Positions 26,770-36,731 of a stretch of DNA of 64,000 bases are shown piece by piece. The first letter of the stretch is position 1; each line of letters starts with the position of its first letter. The notes below the pieces were generated by a model. The model saw only the letters and a program-made list of their open reading frames with translations. It had not been told where the DNA came from and did no database searches. A program made the position numbers and the translations under genes. The DNA lies in the NCBI RefSeq assembly GCF_000332115.1, contig NC_020156.1, forward strand, positions 62,001 to 126,000. The letters are read 5' to 3'. The stretch comes from Nonlabens dokdonensis DSW-6. Its GTDB lineage: Bacteria > Bacteroidota > Bacteroidia > Flavobacteriales > Flavobacteriaceae.

Positions 26770-27750
26770 TTAATCTAATGAAATATTCTCCTCTTGAGAT
26801 TTTTTCAATAAAGCATTAAACTCTTGTGGGCTCAAGTTACCATAATAAAAGTTTATAGGATTAATGCGTTGCTCATCCTTGAAAACTTCATAGTGCAAAT
26901 GCGGTGCTTGAGATCTACCAGTGCTTCCTACATAACCTATTATATCGCCACGTTTTACTTTTTGACCTGGTCGTACGTTGTATGGTTTAACGCTACGTAA
27001 ATGTGCATAAAGCGACACGTAACCAAAACCATGATCAATTCTAATATGGTTACCATATCCAGAACTATTGGCATCTGCTCGCTCCACTACTCCATCTCCA
27101 GTTGCAAAAACTGGTGTTCCTCTAGGAGCTGTAAAATCCATACCGTAGTGAAACTTTCTAGTTTTATTGAAAGGATCAGTACGATAACCATAACCACTCG
27201 CCATGCGCGTTAAATCTTGATTACGCACTGGTTGTATCGCAGGAATAGAAGACAGTAGTTTCTCTTTATCTTCAGCGAGTGTCGCTATCTCTTCAAGAGA
27301 TTCTGACTGGATCGCAGTTCTTTTTTTAAGCTTATCAATAGATTCTTTGAGTGATATGATTTTTTTTGCGCTAGGCTGTCCTTCAAATTCCTTATAGCGA
27401 TTCACACCACCAAAACCAGCCTGACGCTGCTCAGCAGGAATAGGATTTGCATCAAAGTAAATTCTATAAATAGTGTTATCTCTTTCTTCTACATTCTCGA
27501 TTACGGCACTCAATTGATTTACATCTTGCTGCATTTCATCCAGACGCAATTCTAGATACTCCACCTTACCTTTTGCTTTTCTTAATTGCGGAGATTCTAA
27601 AAACCTATCGGCAAACAAAAAGCAAACTAGGCCAAAACAAAAACTTGCCACTAAAAAGAGTAGACTTCTAAAAAAAACTCTCCTTTTTTTAGTCTCTATC
27701 TTTCTATAAGAAAGTGTTTCAGAATCGTAGTAGTACTTGACCTTTGACAT
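26770..27750 (-). CDS. M23-family peptidoglycan endopeptidase, membrane-anchored
   Basis: 326 aa. One helix at ~27-46, coiled-coil stretches ~55-90 and ~130-165, then a LytM domain with H201-x3-D205 (HYGMD), H250 (YAHL) and HLHYEV at 284-289, so zinc ligands are intact. Likely cleaves peptidoglycan cross-links or regulates cell separation. Divergent from alaS, whose -33 element overlaps this gene's first codons. Confidence 0.92.
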   Translation of the reverse strand: MSKVKYYYDSETLSYRKIETKKRRVFFRSLLFLVASFCFGLVCFLFADRFLESPQLRKAKGKVEYLELRLDEMQQDVNQLSAVIENVEERDNTIYRIYFDANPIPAEQRQAGFGGVNRYKEFEGQPSAKKIISLKESIDKLKKRTAIQSESLEEIATLAEDKEKLLSSIPAIQPVRNQDLTRMASGYGYRTDPFNKTRKFHYGMDFTAPRGTPVFATGDGVVERADANSSGYGNHIRIDHGFGYVSLYAHLRSVKPYNVRPGQKVKRGDIIGYVGSTGRSQAPHLHYEVFKDEQRINPINFYYGNLSPQEFNALLKKSQEENISLD

Positions 27751-27772
27751 ACGGTTTATTATGCTATTTTTG
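27743..27772 (+). promoter_or_regulatory. Promoter of alaS
   Basis: TTTG at 27743-27746 and TATTTTTG at 27765-27772, 18 bases apart, almost exactly the Bacteroidota consensus. It leaves a ~125-base leader carrying one palindrome copy. The -33 element overlaps the start codon region of the divergent M23 gene. Confidence 0.75.
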
Positions 27773-27821
27773 TGCTGCTTTTAAGAACGGAATATAATAT
27801 TAAAAGTTGTTTCTGGATCTC

Positions 27822-27835
27822 GCTTTCGCGAAAGC
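27822..27835. repeat. Palindrome GCTTTCGCGAAAGC, copy 6 (alaS leader)
   Basis: Intergenic copy in the alaS 5' leader. GGAT and ATCC flank it symmetrically with a two-base internal mismatch, lengthening the possible RNA hairpin to about 27815-27842. Confidence 0.95.
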
Positions 27836-27905
27836 GGAATCCTTAAAAAACATTATTCCTCTAAGCAAAAATAAGAAAATTGAATTAACCGCTAGTGTAG
27901 CCAGA

Positions 27906-30530
27906 ATGAAGTCAAAACAAATACGTCAAACATTTTTAGATTTTTTTGAAAACAAAAAACACCAAATCGTTGCTAGCGCTCCTATGGTGATCAAAAACGA
28001 TCCTACGTTAATGTTTACTAACGCTGGTATGAACCAGTTTAAAGAATATTTTTTAGGCAATTCAGATCCTAAAAACAACCGCGTTGCAGATTCTCAAAAA
28101 TGCCTGCGTGTAAGCGGTAAACATAACGACCTAGAAGAAGTAGGTGTTGATACCTATCACCACACGATGTTTGAGATGTTGGGGAACTGGAGTTTTGGCG
28201 ATTATTTTAAAAAAGAAGCGATTGCATGGGCTTGGGAATTACTCACCGAAGTTTACGGTATCGACAAAGACTGTTTATATGTGACGATTTTTGAAGGTGA
28301 TAAAAGTGAAAATCTAAATCGAGATACCGAAGCTTACGACTACTGGAAAGAACTGATTGCTGAAGACCGTATTTTAAACGGTAATAAAGCAGATAACTTT
28401 TGGGAAATGGGCGCACAAGGTCCTTGTGGACCATGTTCTGAAATTCACGTAGATATACGAAGTGACGAAGAAAAAGCAAAGGTAGATGGCGCTACATTAG
28501 TAAACATGGACCATCCACAAGTAGTGGAAATCTGGAACCTTGTTTTCATGCAGTACAACCGCATGGCAGACGGAAATTTAAAAAACCTTCCTGCACAGCA
28601 TGTGGATACAGGAATGGGCTTTGAGCGTCTTGCTATGGTATTGCAAAACGTGCAATCTAATTATGATACTGATGTTTTCACGCCTTTAATAAGAGAAATT
28701 GAAACCATAACTGGTCATTCTTATGGAAAAACAGAACAAGAAGACATAGCAATAAGAGTAATTGCTGATCATCTTAGAGCAGTATCCTTCTCCATTGCCG
28801 ATGGGCAATTACCTTCAAACAATGGTGCTGGATATGTGATACGTATGATTTTGCGTCGTGCCATACGTTATGGATTTACTTATTTGGGTAAAAAAGAACC
28901 ATTTATCTATCAGCTAGTAAATACTTTATCTAAGCAAATGGGTGACGCATTCCCAGAGCTGAAATCACAAAAGAATCTTATTCTAAACGTAATTAAAGAA
29001 GAAGAAGCCTCTTTTTTAAGAACTCTAGAAAATGGACTTGCTCTTCTTGATTCTATGGTTGCAAGCATGAAAAATGATGGAGTGACTGTTCTTGACGGTA
29101 AAAAGGCCTTTGAATTAAATGACACTTATGGTTTCCCTAAAGAGCTGACTCGTTTGATTTTAAGCGAGCATGGTCTTCAGATGGATGAAGACGGTTTTGC
29201 AAAAGCTCTTAAGAAACAACAAGAAGGATCTAGAAAAGCTAGCGCGACTGAAACTAGTGACTGGACAACTTTACGAGAAGATGACACTCAAGAATTTGTA
29301 GGTTATGACAGACTTTCTGGTGACGTACGTATTTCAAAATATAGAAAAGTAGTAAGTAAAAAAGACGGTGAATTATATCAAATAGTCTTTAATATGACTC
29401 CGTTTTATGGAGAAAGCGGTGGACAGACAGGCGATAAAGGTTATATAGAAAGCGCTAGTGGAGACACGGTTTATATTATAGATACTAAAAAAGAAAATGG
29501 GCAAACTGTTCATCTAACTAAGAACCTTCCTAAAGAACTTGATGGTCCTTTTAAAGTAACAGTAGATGCTCATCAACGAGCACGTACTGCGGCAAATCAT
29601 ACGGCTACGCACCTACTTCATCAAGCATTACGTAAAATTTTGGGTACTCATGTAGAGCAAAAAGGATCTATGGTGAGAAGTGCCAGTTTGCGATTTGACT
29701 TCTCTCATTTTTCTAAGGTAACAAAAGAAGAGCTCGTAGAAATTGAGAACTTTGTTAATGCTCGTATCAGGGAACAATTGCCGCTAGAGGAAAATAGAAA
29801 CAACACCTATGATCAAGCTATTGCTGAAGGCGCGATTGGACTTTTTGGCGAGAAATATGGCGACGTAGTTCGTACTATTAAATTTGGTGAAAGTCAGGAA
29901 CTTTGTGGAGGAACTCACGTAAAAAACACAGCCGACATTTGGCATTTTAAAATTACAAACGAGACTGCAGTAGCTTCTGGAATACGACGTATTGAAGCAA
30001 TTACGAGCGACGCAGTAAAAGATTTCTTTGCAGAGCAATCTAAAAGCTTTGAAGAAATTAAAGAAATTTTAAAAAATCCTACAAAAAGCCCAGCAGAATC
30101 TATTGCAGCTCTTCAAGAGGAAAACAATGCTCTTAAAAAGGAAATAGAACAACTCAAAAAGGCTAAAGCTGGAAACCTTAAAGGTGATTTAATAGACAGT
30201 ACTCAATTGATTAATGGAGTGAATTTTATTTCATCCAAAACAGATTTAGATACAAAATCAGTTAAAGAACTTGCTTTTGACATAGAACGAGATATGGAAA
30301 ACTTGTTTTTAATTATAGGAGCAGAAAATGATGGCAAAGCTACACTTACCGTGATTTTAAGTAAAAACTTGATCGAGGAAAAGAATCTGAATGCTGGTAG
30401 CATTGTAAGAGAATTAGGTAAACACATTCAAGGTGGCGGCGGTGGCCAGCCTCACTTTGCAACTGCTGGTGGAAAAAATGCTGCTGGAATTGATGCTGCG
30501 CTTGTTGCGGCTGAGGAAATGATTAAATAA
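27906..30530 (+). CDS. alaS: Alanine-tRNA ligase
   Basis: 874 aa from ATG 27906 ([14 protein letters not shown]), the canonical AlaRS N-terminus; upstream in-frame codons only reflect the leader. Editing-domain zinc motifs HTATH at 565-569 and C667-GGTH671 are present, and the C-terminal DHHA1 domain ends with the glycine-rich [14 protein letters not shown]. Charges tRNA-Ala and clears mischarged Ser/Gly. Confidence 0.96.
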   Translation: MKSKQIRQTFLDFFENKKHQIVASAPMVIKNDPTLMFTNAGMNQFKEYFLGNSDPKNNRVADSQKCLRVSGKHNDLEEVGVDTYHHTMFEMLGNWSFGDYFKKEAIAWAWELLTEVYGIDKDCLYVTIFEGDKSENLNRDTEAYDYWKELIAEDRILNGNKADNFWEMGAQGPCGPCSEIHVDIRSDEEKAKVDGATLVNMDHPQVVEIWNLVFMQYNRMADGNLKNLPAQHVDTGMGFERLAMVLQNVQSNYDTDVFTPLIREIETITGHSYGKTEQEDIAIRVIADHLRAVSFSIADGQLPSNNGAGYVIRMILRRAIRYGFTYLGKKEPFIYQLVNTLSKQMGDAFPELKSQKNLILNVIKEEEASFLRTLENGLALLDSMVASMKNDGVTVLDGKKAFELNDTYGFPKELTRLILSEHGLQMDEDGFAKALKKQQEGSRKASATETSDWTTLREDDTQEFVGYDRLSGDVRISKYRKVVSKKDGELYQIVFNMTPFYGESGGQTGDKGYIESASGDTVYIIDTKKENGQTVHLTKNLPKELDGPFKVTVDAHQRARTAANHTATHLLHQALRKILGTHVEQKGSMVRSASLRFDFSHFSKVTKEELVEIENFVNARIREQLPLEENRNNTYDQAIAEGAIGLFGEKYGDVVRTIKFGESQELCGGTHVKNTADIWHFKITNETAVASGIRRIEAITSDAVKDFFAEQSKSFEEIKEILKNPTKSPAESIAALQEENNALKKEIEQLKKAKAGNLKGDLIDSTQLINGVNFISSKTDLDTKSVKELAFDIERDMENLFLIIGAENDGKATLTVILSKNLIEEKNLNAGSIVRELGKHIQGGGGGQPHFATAGGKNAAGIDAALVAAEEMIK

Positions 30531-30554
30531 TTTGTTGATTTGTTGATTTGTTGA
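30531..30554. repeat. Short tandem repeat TTTGTTGA x3
   Basis: Three direct 8-base units TTTGTTGA immediately after the alaS stop, running into the next gene's start region. A possible slipped-strand site. Confidence 0.85.
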
Positions 30555-30566
30555 TTGAAAATAAAT

Positions 30567-31076
30567 ATGAAAGAAGTAGAAATAGCTTATAGAATATCTA
30601 AAAAGGAGTTTGTCAGTTACCGAATGAGACAATTCTTTAAAAAACGAGGTCCAATTTATTTGTTGTTCATTATTGTGATTGCTGGAGTGACAATTTTACC
30701 AGATTTATTTATTGAGGATCAACAGTTTAGCCTTGATGATTTCTCGTTAATTTCATTTTTGCCATTAATCATTTTTCCAATAATTATGATTTTCGCAATT
30801 TGGTTTGCATTGCGTAAGGCATATAATAATACTAAAGGAATTGATCAAGAGATGCACATTAAGATGAATGATGAAGGTTATTTTGGTAAAACTCAAATAG
30901 CTGAAACATCAATGCAATGGGCAGCAATTTTATAATTAGATAAAAAGAGCGATATGTTAGATATTTACTTTAGTAAACTTCAATTTGCCTCTGTACCTAT
31001 GCGATTTATCAACACTTCACAACTTGCTACATTAAAAATAATACTTAATGAAAATCACGTGAAGAACAATTTGTAA
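30567..31076 (+). pseudogene. YcxB-like membrane protein broken by an in-frame stop
   Basis: From ATG 30567 the frame encodes two helices and ends WAAIL at TAA 30933-30935. The same frame continues without shift (LDKKSDMLDIYFSKLQF..., ...NENHVKNNL) to a TAA at 31074-31076, giving a full-length YcxB-like C-terminus. A single substitution to TAA explains the break. It could also be a sequence error or readthrough. Confidence 0.75.
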
Positions 31077-31099
31077 AACTTAACTTCAAGACATAACCT

Positions 31100-31459
31100 A
31101 TAATTATTAAAAATCTAAAACAAATTCTTGAAGAATTAAACATTACAGCTAGTAATGAAGAACTTGTAGTCCATGAACAAGCGGTAATTGTTTATTTTAA
31201 TTATAACTTAAACTCCCTAGATCCATTCTACAGTTTAGTTGATAAATTGAGAACTTGTATAGAAAATCATAATTTAGGAGAATATGATGGCCATGAGATG
31301 GCAATGGATCAAAGTGATGGCTCCATCTATATGTATAGTAAAGATGCAGTAGCACTTTTTAATGGTGTTCAAACTATTTTACGTAAAAAGGATTTCTTGA
31401 AAGATGCTGAGGTTATTATTAGAACTGATAATAATCATGTTAATCGTATTATTCTATAA
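31100..31459 (+). CDS. Hypothetical protein with no standard start codon
   Basis: The frame is open from 31097 and looks protein-like from ATA-ATT-ATT at 31100-31108 (IIIKNLKQILEELNITASNEE) to the stop at 31459. The only standard in-frame start is a TTG at 31247, which would remove half of the apparent domain. The start ATG may have mutated to ATA, or ATT may be used. The C-terminal half contains GEYDGHEMAMDQSDGSIYMY, seen in small uncharacterised proteins. Confidence 0.5.
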   Translation: MIIKNLKQILEELNITASNEELVVHEQAVIVYFNYNLNSLDPFYSLVDKLRTCIENHNLGEYDGHEMAMDQSDGSIYMYSKDAVALFNGVQTILRKKDFLKDAEVIIRTDNNHVNRIIL

Positions 31460-31549
31460 GTTTAATTATAAGAATAATTACATACTTAGCAATTATCAAA
31501 TAATGTTATAACTAACTTAAATATTATTTTTAGACCAGTAACCTATAGA

Positions 31550-32320
31550 ATGAGAATCACCAATCAAAAATATCTAGAAACTTATAGCAAATCTATCGAT
31601 GGTGACATTGATAAATTACTAAAAGAAAATGACAGCCGTCAGGAAGATATTCAGTTGGATTTTAGGGTGAAAACTTCTGCTGTATATTCAGCAAACATTG
31701 AGGGAAATTCTGTAGACTTAAATTCTTATCTCAATTCGGAAGTGGCGAAAGAAGCGTTTAAGCCCAGACAAGAAATTGAAGAAATAAAAGATTTGGTAAA
31801 TGCTTATACCTATGCTATCAGAAACACGCTCAACCAAAGTAATCTTCTAAATGCACATAAGCTATTGTCAAAAAGCCTTTTGATTACAGATAAACAAGGT
31901 TCTTACAGAACGGACCGAATGGGCGTGTATGACAATTCAGGACTAGTATATCTTGCATTAGAACCAGAAAAACTACACAATGAAATTGATATATTTTTCG
32001 AAGATTTATCGCTACTCGTCAAGAAAAATATATCCATTACAGAAACTTTTTATCATGCATCGTTAATTCATCTTAAATTTGCACAAATTCATCCGTTTTG
32101 GGATGGTAACGGTAGGACAGCGCGCTTACTAGAAAAATGGTTTCTTGCTGAAAAACTTGGAGAAAAGGCTTGGAAAATTGAATCAGAACAATTCTATAAG
32201 AAAAATATCAGCTCGTACTATAATAATATCAATTTAGGAATGGACTATCATTCGTTGAACTATGATCGTTGTTTACCATTTTTACGTTTACTTATTGATT
32301 CTATTAAAAATAAACTGTAA
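31550..32320 (+). CDS. Fic-domain protein (AMP/NMP transferase)
   Basis: 256 aa. The catalytic Fic motif HPFWDGNGR is at 181-189. The inhibitory motif S47-x3-E51-G52 (SANIEG) lies near the N-terminus, marking an autoinhibited class II-type enzyme. It likely transfers AMP to a hydroxyl on a target protein. No separate antitoxin is adjacent. A TTTTAG-rich leader precedes the ATG but no clear promoter. Confidence 0.92.
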   Translation: MRITNQKYLETYSKSIDGDIDKLLKENDSRQEDIQLDFRVKTSAVYSANIEGNSVDLNSYLNSEVAKEAFKPRQEIEEIKDLVNAYTYAIRNTLNQSNLLNAHKLLSKSLLITDKQGSYRTDRMGVYDNSGLVYLALEPEKLHNEIDIFFEDLSLLVKKNISITETFYHASLIHLKFAQIHPFWDGNGRTARLLEKWFLAEKLGEKAWKIESEQFYKKNISSYYNNINLGMDYHSLNYDRCLPFLRLLIDSIKNKL

Positions 32321-32350
32321 CATTTCCCTTACAAAAGCTACTCATATATT

Positions 32351-32641
32351 ATGGGAGTAGCAACTAAACATTTACTTGACAAAATAGACCGTATACGTGC
32401 AAGAGGCGATCAACGTCGTGCAGATCGTATTACAGATGCTCGTACAGGCTCCATTGCTACGTATCAACCAGCAACAAAGAAACGTGTTTTCACAGCCGAA
32501 CAAGTGGAGAAAGCTAAAGCACAATTTAGAAACAACCTTAAAAAAGATAGATGGAATGCTTTTAAAAGGATTCTGTTTGTATTTGTTATTCTGCCTGTTT
32601 GTCTTTGGTTGTTTATAGAACTTTTAAACTATTTCAATTAA
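32351..32641 (+). CDS. Small tail-anchored membrane protein, paralogue A
   Basis: 96 aa: basic N-terminal half, a conserved RVFTAEQVEKAKAQFRNNL helix, then a single C-terminal transmembrane segment. It is paralogous to the next gene, with the same length and layout (FTAEQVEKAKAQF versus FTPEQIQAAKDAF). Function unknown. Confidence 0.7.
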   Translation: MGVATKHLLDKIDRIRARGDQRRADRITDARTGSIATYQPATKKRVFTAEQVEKAKAQFRNNLKKDRWNAFKRILFVFVILPVCLWLFIELLNYFN

Positions 32642-32646
32642 AACCT

Positions 32647-32937
32647 ATGAGTTTTGGCGGTTCAGTACAAGGAATGATTACAGCGATGAAGAATAATGCA
32701 GCGCTTAAAAAGTCCCGAAAGAAATTCAAAGGACTGGATGGAGCGACTGGAATCTATAAAAAAGGCACAAGAAAAGAATCCTTTACACCAGAACAAATTC
32801 AAGCCGCTAAAGACGCTTTTCAAATCGAAGTTAAAAGAGAAAAAAGAAAAACCTGGCTTACCCTATTTCTTACTTTGATCGCGGTACCATTAGTTCTTTG
32901 GGCACTTGTGGAACTATATCTTTTTACATTTAATTAA
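32647..32937 (+). CDS. Small tail-anchored membrane protein, paralogue B
   Basis: 96 aa from ATG 32647 (MSFGGSVQGMITAMKNN). Shares the pre-membrane helix and C-terminal TM segment with the preceding gene, 5 bases away. The glycine-rich start differs from paralogue A. An ancient tandem duplication. Confidence 0.7.
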   Translation: MSFGGSVQGMITAMKNNAALKKSRKKFKGLDGATGIYKKGTRKESFTPEQIQAAKDAFQIEVKREKRKTWLTLFLTLIAVPLVLWALVELYLFTFN

Positions 32938-32965
32938 TCCCAAATTAAAGTCTAAAAAATAATCC

Positions 32966-33802
32966 TTATTCCTTTGAATCAGAATTGTTTGCTAAAAAAG
33001 CTCCGTATTTTAATATAGCAACAAATACAACTCCACCTAATGCATTACCTAATAAAGAAGTCCCTTGGAAGGTCAGGTAATCTATAAACGTAATTTCATC
33101 TGTTACAAGAAAACCAGCAAACACTTCAATGCTTCCCACTATACTGTGGTGTAATCCTGCTAGGGCGATTATAAAAGTGATGACGTAAATGACTAAAATT
33201 TTTCCTGTCACTCGATGCGTAGAAGTAATGATCCAAGATAACAATGCCATTAACCAGCCAGCTAAAACGGAACTCGCTAAGATGACTTCCCTAGAAAAAT
33301 GATTCACGTGTTCGGCTAGGTTTTTTATTCCAGAGTTTGTAATAATATCCAGCTCAGGACCTATCCAGACTAAGAAAGCGCCGATTAAATAACCACCTAC
33401 TAGATTTCCTAGAATTACAGTTCCCCACAGGCCCATTAGGTCAGAGAACGTTTTTTTTCCTCCTAGAACAGGCAACGTTAGAAGCGAGGTTTGCTCTGTA
33501 AAAAGAACCGACTTTCCTAAAACTACTAATATAAATCCTAGCGGATAAACAAAAGCAGCCAGATACGGAATAAACTCCTTCTCTACTTTACCATCAAAAA
33601 GACTGTAGACAATAACAACCACTAAAAAACTAAACCCTATTTCTAGACCAGCCATAAAACTGCTTAGAAAAGTAGAAAGTCTGTTTTTCTTATATGTGTC
33701 AAGACCTTCGCAAAGTTGTTTTACCAGAATATCGTCTTGATCTTCTACCTCTTCTTTTTCTGATTTAGTCTCAATTACTTCTTCTACATTTTTATCTTCC
33801 AT
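32966..33802 (-). CDS. Formate/nitrite transporter (FNT) family protein
   Basis: 278 aa using the ATG ending at 33802 (MEDKNVEEV...), since the upstream extension is not conserved-looking. Acidic cytosolic N-terminus, then six helices with the FNT signature regions (GKSVLFTEQTSLLTLPVL, LGNLVGGYLIGAFLVW, GLHHSIVGSIEVFAGF). A pentameric channel for formate, nitrite or similar anions; the actual substrate is unknown. Confidence 0.88.
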   Translation of the reverse strand: MEDKNVEEVIETKSEKEEVEDQDDILVKQLCEGLDTYKKNRLSTFLSSFMAGLEIGFSFLVVVIVYSLFDGKVEKEFIPYLAAFVYPLGFILVVLGKSVLFTEQTSLLTLPVLGGKKTFSDLMGLWGTVILGNLVGGYLIGAFLVWIGPELDIITNSGIKNLAEHVNHFSREVILASSVLAGWLMALLSWIITSTHRVTGKILVIYVITFIIALAGLHHSIVGSIEVFAGFLVTDEITFIDYLTFQGTSLLGNALGGVVFVAILKYGAFLANNSDSKE

Positions 33803-33922
33803 TATTATTTCAAATATGAGCAGTGGCCATAAAGACAATACGACTCAATTACCAACTAAAGATAAATAGTCTTAAACTAGATATATTAATCGTTAAGATT
33901 CATTTATGTTTATTTGTTGCAA

Positions 33923-33953
33923 ATTGTTGTGGCACTTTAACGTTGTACCTTTA
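33923..33953 (+). promoter_or_regulatory. Promoter upstream of the GSCFA gene
   Basis: ATTG at 33923-33926 and TACCTTTA at 33946-33953 with exactly 19 bases between, near the Bacteroidota consensus; last base A instead of G. Confidence 0.5.
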
Positions 33954-33973
33954 TAAAAATATTGAAAACCATA

Positions 33974-34891
33974 ATGAAATTAAGTACCGTCATTCCTTTA
34001 GCTCTCATAACCTCACCTATAGATTACAATTCTAAAGTGGTGCTTCTAGGCAGCTGTTTTACAGAAAATATAGGTGCTAAATTATCTTATTTTGGATTTC
34101 ACACAACTGTTAATCCGTTCGGGATTATTTTTAACTCTAGTAGCTTGAAAATACTGGTAGATCGCGCTATAAATAAAGTAGCTTTTACTGCAAATGATTG
34201 CACTCAACATTTCTGTTATCTCGCGCATTCTGACTTGAATGATAGCGACATTACTCAGCTTCTCGATAAGTTAAATAACGCACGCTTATCTCTAGAAAAT
34301 TCTCTTCATGAAGCAACACATTTATTTATTACATTAGGAACCGCTTGGGTTTACCGACATGTAGAAAGGAATATCATTGTAGCTAATTGTCATAAACAAC
34401 CACAAAAAGAGTTCAAAAAAGAACTACTTCCCATTGAAGTGATTTCTTCAGATCTAGACCAAATTACGACACTAGTAAGGTCTATAAATAAAAATATTTC
34501 TATCAATTTTACTTTGTCACCGGTACGACATATTAAAGATGGTTTTATAGAAAACCAGCGTAGTAAATCTCGGTTGCACGAGGCGATTCAATCACATGTG
34601 GAGAAAACCACGTCTCAATATTTTCCTGCTTATGAAATTGCGATGGATGAACTAAGAGACTATCGTTTCTATAAGCGTGATATGGTTCATTTAAACGATG
34701 TAGGAATAGATTTTATTTGGTCTCGCTTTCGCGAAAGCGGTATCAACACAAACACCGTAACACAACAAAAAGCAGTAGAAAAATACAGAAAACTGATTGA
34801 ACATAAGCCTACCAACCATCAAGCTCATGAATTTCAGGTGCAAAAAATGAAAGAAGAATTATTACGTAAGTTTCCTAAAACACATCTGTAA
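33974..34891 (+). CDS. GSCFA-domain protein
   Basis: 305 aa from ATG 33974. The family-defining GSCFTENIG motif is near residue 27, followed by NPFGIIFN and TLGTAWVY; TLSPVRHIKDGF and the Tyr/His-rich region around DMVHLNDVG complete the SGNH-hydrolase-like fold. Enzymatic role not established for the family. Residues 251-255 (RFRES) are encoded by the palindrome. The stop abuts the DUF4230 gene. Confidence 0.88.
   Translation: MKLSTVIPLALITSPIDYNSKVVLLGSCFTENIGAKLSYFGFHTTVNPFGIIFNSSSLKILVDRAINKVAFTANDCTQHFCYLAHSDLNDSDITQLLDKLNNARLSLENSLHEATHLFITLGTAWVYRHVERNIIVANCHKQPQKEFKKELLPIEVISSDLDQITTLVRSINKNISINFTLSPVRHIKDGFIENQRSKSRLHEAIQSHVEKTTSQYFPAYEIAMDELRDYRFYKRDMVHLNDVGIDFIWSRFRESGINTNTVTQQKAVEKYRKLIEHKPTNHQAHEFQVQKMKEELLRKFPKTHL
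34725..34738. repeat. Palindrome GCTTTCGCGAAAGC, copy 7 (in GSCFA gene)
   Basis: Perfect copy, read in the RFRES frame. Confidence 0.95.
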
Positions 34892-35511
34892 ATGAAAGAT
34901 ATTTTTAAATATGTTATAAGTGGACTTATCGCAGTTTTGATTTTCTATTCCATCACATCTTTAATGGAAAGCAATAAAGAAAAAGAACAACTTCTTGCAG
35001 AAACGGCGCTGATTGAAAAGGAGATTAAAAACGTAAGCAAACTCGTGGTTACAGAAATGAAATATGCCAAGGTCTACACTTATGAAAGTACCAAATCGTA
35101 CGGCTGGGATTTCTTTTCTAGTCAAAAAAGTGCGCTTCTTGTGTCTAATGCTACGGCACAAATTTCGTATAACTTAAAAAAGTTGAAGTACGAGGTTAAT
35201 CCTCAAAACAAAACGATTACTTTACTCTACCTAAACCAGAGCTTCTTATAGATCCTAATATAAGTTTCTATAAAATGGATAATGGCTTAGTAAATAGATT
35301 TGAAGGCAGCGATTACAATAAGATTAAACGTAAAATACGATCTGATCTCAAAGGTCAAATTGAGAAAGATGATGTCATGAAAAATGCTCAAAATAGATTG
35401 CTAACAGAATTGAGCAATATTTATATTTTGAGCACTAGTATGGGATGGAAACTGGTATATAATGAAACTGAAATTCAAAACACCGTAGACCTAGAAAAAG
35501 TACTGTTCTAG
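34892..35511 (+). pseudogene. DUF4230 protein, frameshifted
   Basis: Frame 1 (34892-35251) encodes an N-terminal helix and the DUF4230 start (VSKLVVTEMKYAKVYTY...). It then diverges at NKTITL to a spurious YLNQSFL end. Shifting at about 35225-35230 restores LPKPELLIDPNISFYKM and joins the frame ending at 35511, whose C-terminus (AQNRLLTELSNIYILSTSMGW) is typical. One missing base explains it; sequence error is possible. Directly follows the GSCFA stop. Confidence 0.85.
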
Positions 35512-35512
35512 A

Positions 35513-35854
35513 TTATTCTTCCATAATTTTATGTTTTACAGCAGCAGTTTTTTCAAATTCTGCTTCCAGTAATTGGTAATATTTATTAAATATTTCCTTT
35601 TTGATATTACAAGATTTGGCATTTTTTTCTAGTGCTGCTGTAAACTCTTCTGAAGTTATTTTTTTCTCCATGAAATCGTTTGTGAGTTGAGGACGTTCCA
35701 TCTTACAAGAGGCGTAGTCATTATAAGCGGCAACATACTTCTTGTAAGTCTCACTGCTTGTTACAGGGTTGTCCGTATTTGCAACTTCTTTTTCTGCAGG
35801 TTGATTACAACTCGTTAATAAGATAAATGAAAATAATAATAGTAGATTTTTCAT
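35513..35854 (-). CDS. Small lipoprotein of unknown function
   Basis: 113 aa from the ATG ending at 35854. Lipoprotein signal MKNLLLLFSFILLTSC with the lipidated Cys at residue 16, then a mostly helical, Lys/Glu-rich domain with two further cysteines. Convergent with the DUF4230 gene (one base between stops). No family recognised. Confidence 0.75.
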   Translation of the reverse strand: MKNLLLLFSFILLTSCNQPAEKEVANTDNPVTSSETYKKYVAAYNDYASCKMERPQLTNDFMEKKITSEEFTAALEKNAKSCNIKKEIFNKYYQLLEAEFEKTAAVKHKIMEE

Positions 35855-35974
35855 AATGACCAATTAGATATTGGATAAAAATAAACACTCCATCATTTTT
35901 AACAAAGCAGCTTGCCTACTTTTTGATAAATAAAATAAGACAGTTGCCCCATGGCATAAATTAGTCATCTAGTT

Positions 35975-35982
35975 TACTTTTG
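35975..35982 (+). promoter_or_regulatory. Candidate -7 element for the DUF6498-like gene
   Basis: TACTTTTG fits TANNTTTG, 17 bases before the ATG at 35999. The -33 region (ATGG around 35951) is a weak match. Confidence 0.45.
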
Positions 35983-35998
35983 ATTTATAAACTTACCT

Positions 35999-36709
35999 AT
36001 GTGGAAATCTGTTTTATATCCCAATAAAGCCAACTCAAACATATACATAGCTGCGGCTTTTGTCTTGTTTCTATATTTTACTGGTGCTTTAAGTGCTATA
36101 GCTGTTTTGTTTGCCTACTTTCTAGAAACTATTATCATAGGTCTATTTATGGTTATCAAAATGAGTTTTATTACTTTTCATAGTGATGAACATAAAGGAA
36201 GTAACGTAGGTAAAATTTTATTCTTTTGCGTTCATTATGGAGGTTTTGTAGCTATACAATCCATTTTTGCTTTTACTTACTTAGAAATAGAAGGCTCTGT
36301 AAAGATAGGAAGCGGCTTTAATATTATTGAAAATTACCACTACGTACTTCAATTAGAAAACATATGGTTGCTTCTAGGACTTACTGTTTTCTCTCACTTA
36401 TACAACTTAGTTACTGTATTCTTAAACGAAAAAAGATATAAGGATATAACTGCCTCTGAAATCATGGTTGCTCCTTATGTTAGGATTTTTGTACAGCAAT
36501 TTGTAGTGATTCTTGCCGGCTTTTTTATGTTTTGGAGCAGTGAAGTCGCTGCTGTCTTACTGCTAGTTTTAATACGTACATTTGTAGATTGCTGTATTAT
36601 TTCTATTAAGGATGGTAGTCCTTTATTAGAATGGCTCGTAAAACAAAAACGTCCTCCAGAAATTACAGAAGAGGCATTTAGAAAACAATTAAAGAACCTA
36701 AGCGAGTAA
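35999..36709 (+). CDS. DUF6498-like integral membrane protein
   Basis: 236 aa with about six helices. The segment FAYFLETIIIGLFMVIKM resembles the conserved start of the DUF6498 family, and the C-terminal cytosolic tail is charged. Function unknown. Convergent with the ECF operon across a hairpin at 36732-36765. Confidence 0.65.
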   Translation: MWKSVLYPNKANSNIYIAAAFVLFLYFTGALSAIAVLFAYFLETIIIGLFMVIKMSFITFHSDEHKGSNVGKILFFCVHYGGFVAIQSIFAFTYLEIEGSVKIGSGFNIIENYHYVLQLENIWLLLGLTVFSHLYNLVTVFLNEKRYKDITASEIMVAPYVRIFVQQFVVILAGFFMFWSSEVAAVLLLVLIRTFVDCCIISIKDGSPLLEWLVKQKRPPEITEEAFRKQLKNLSE

Positions 36710-36731
36710 AGAACAAAACTATTACAAAGCA

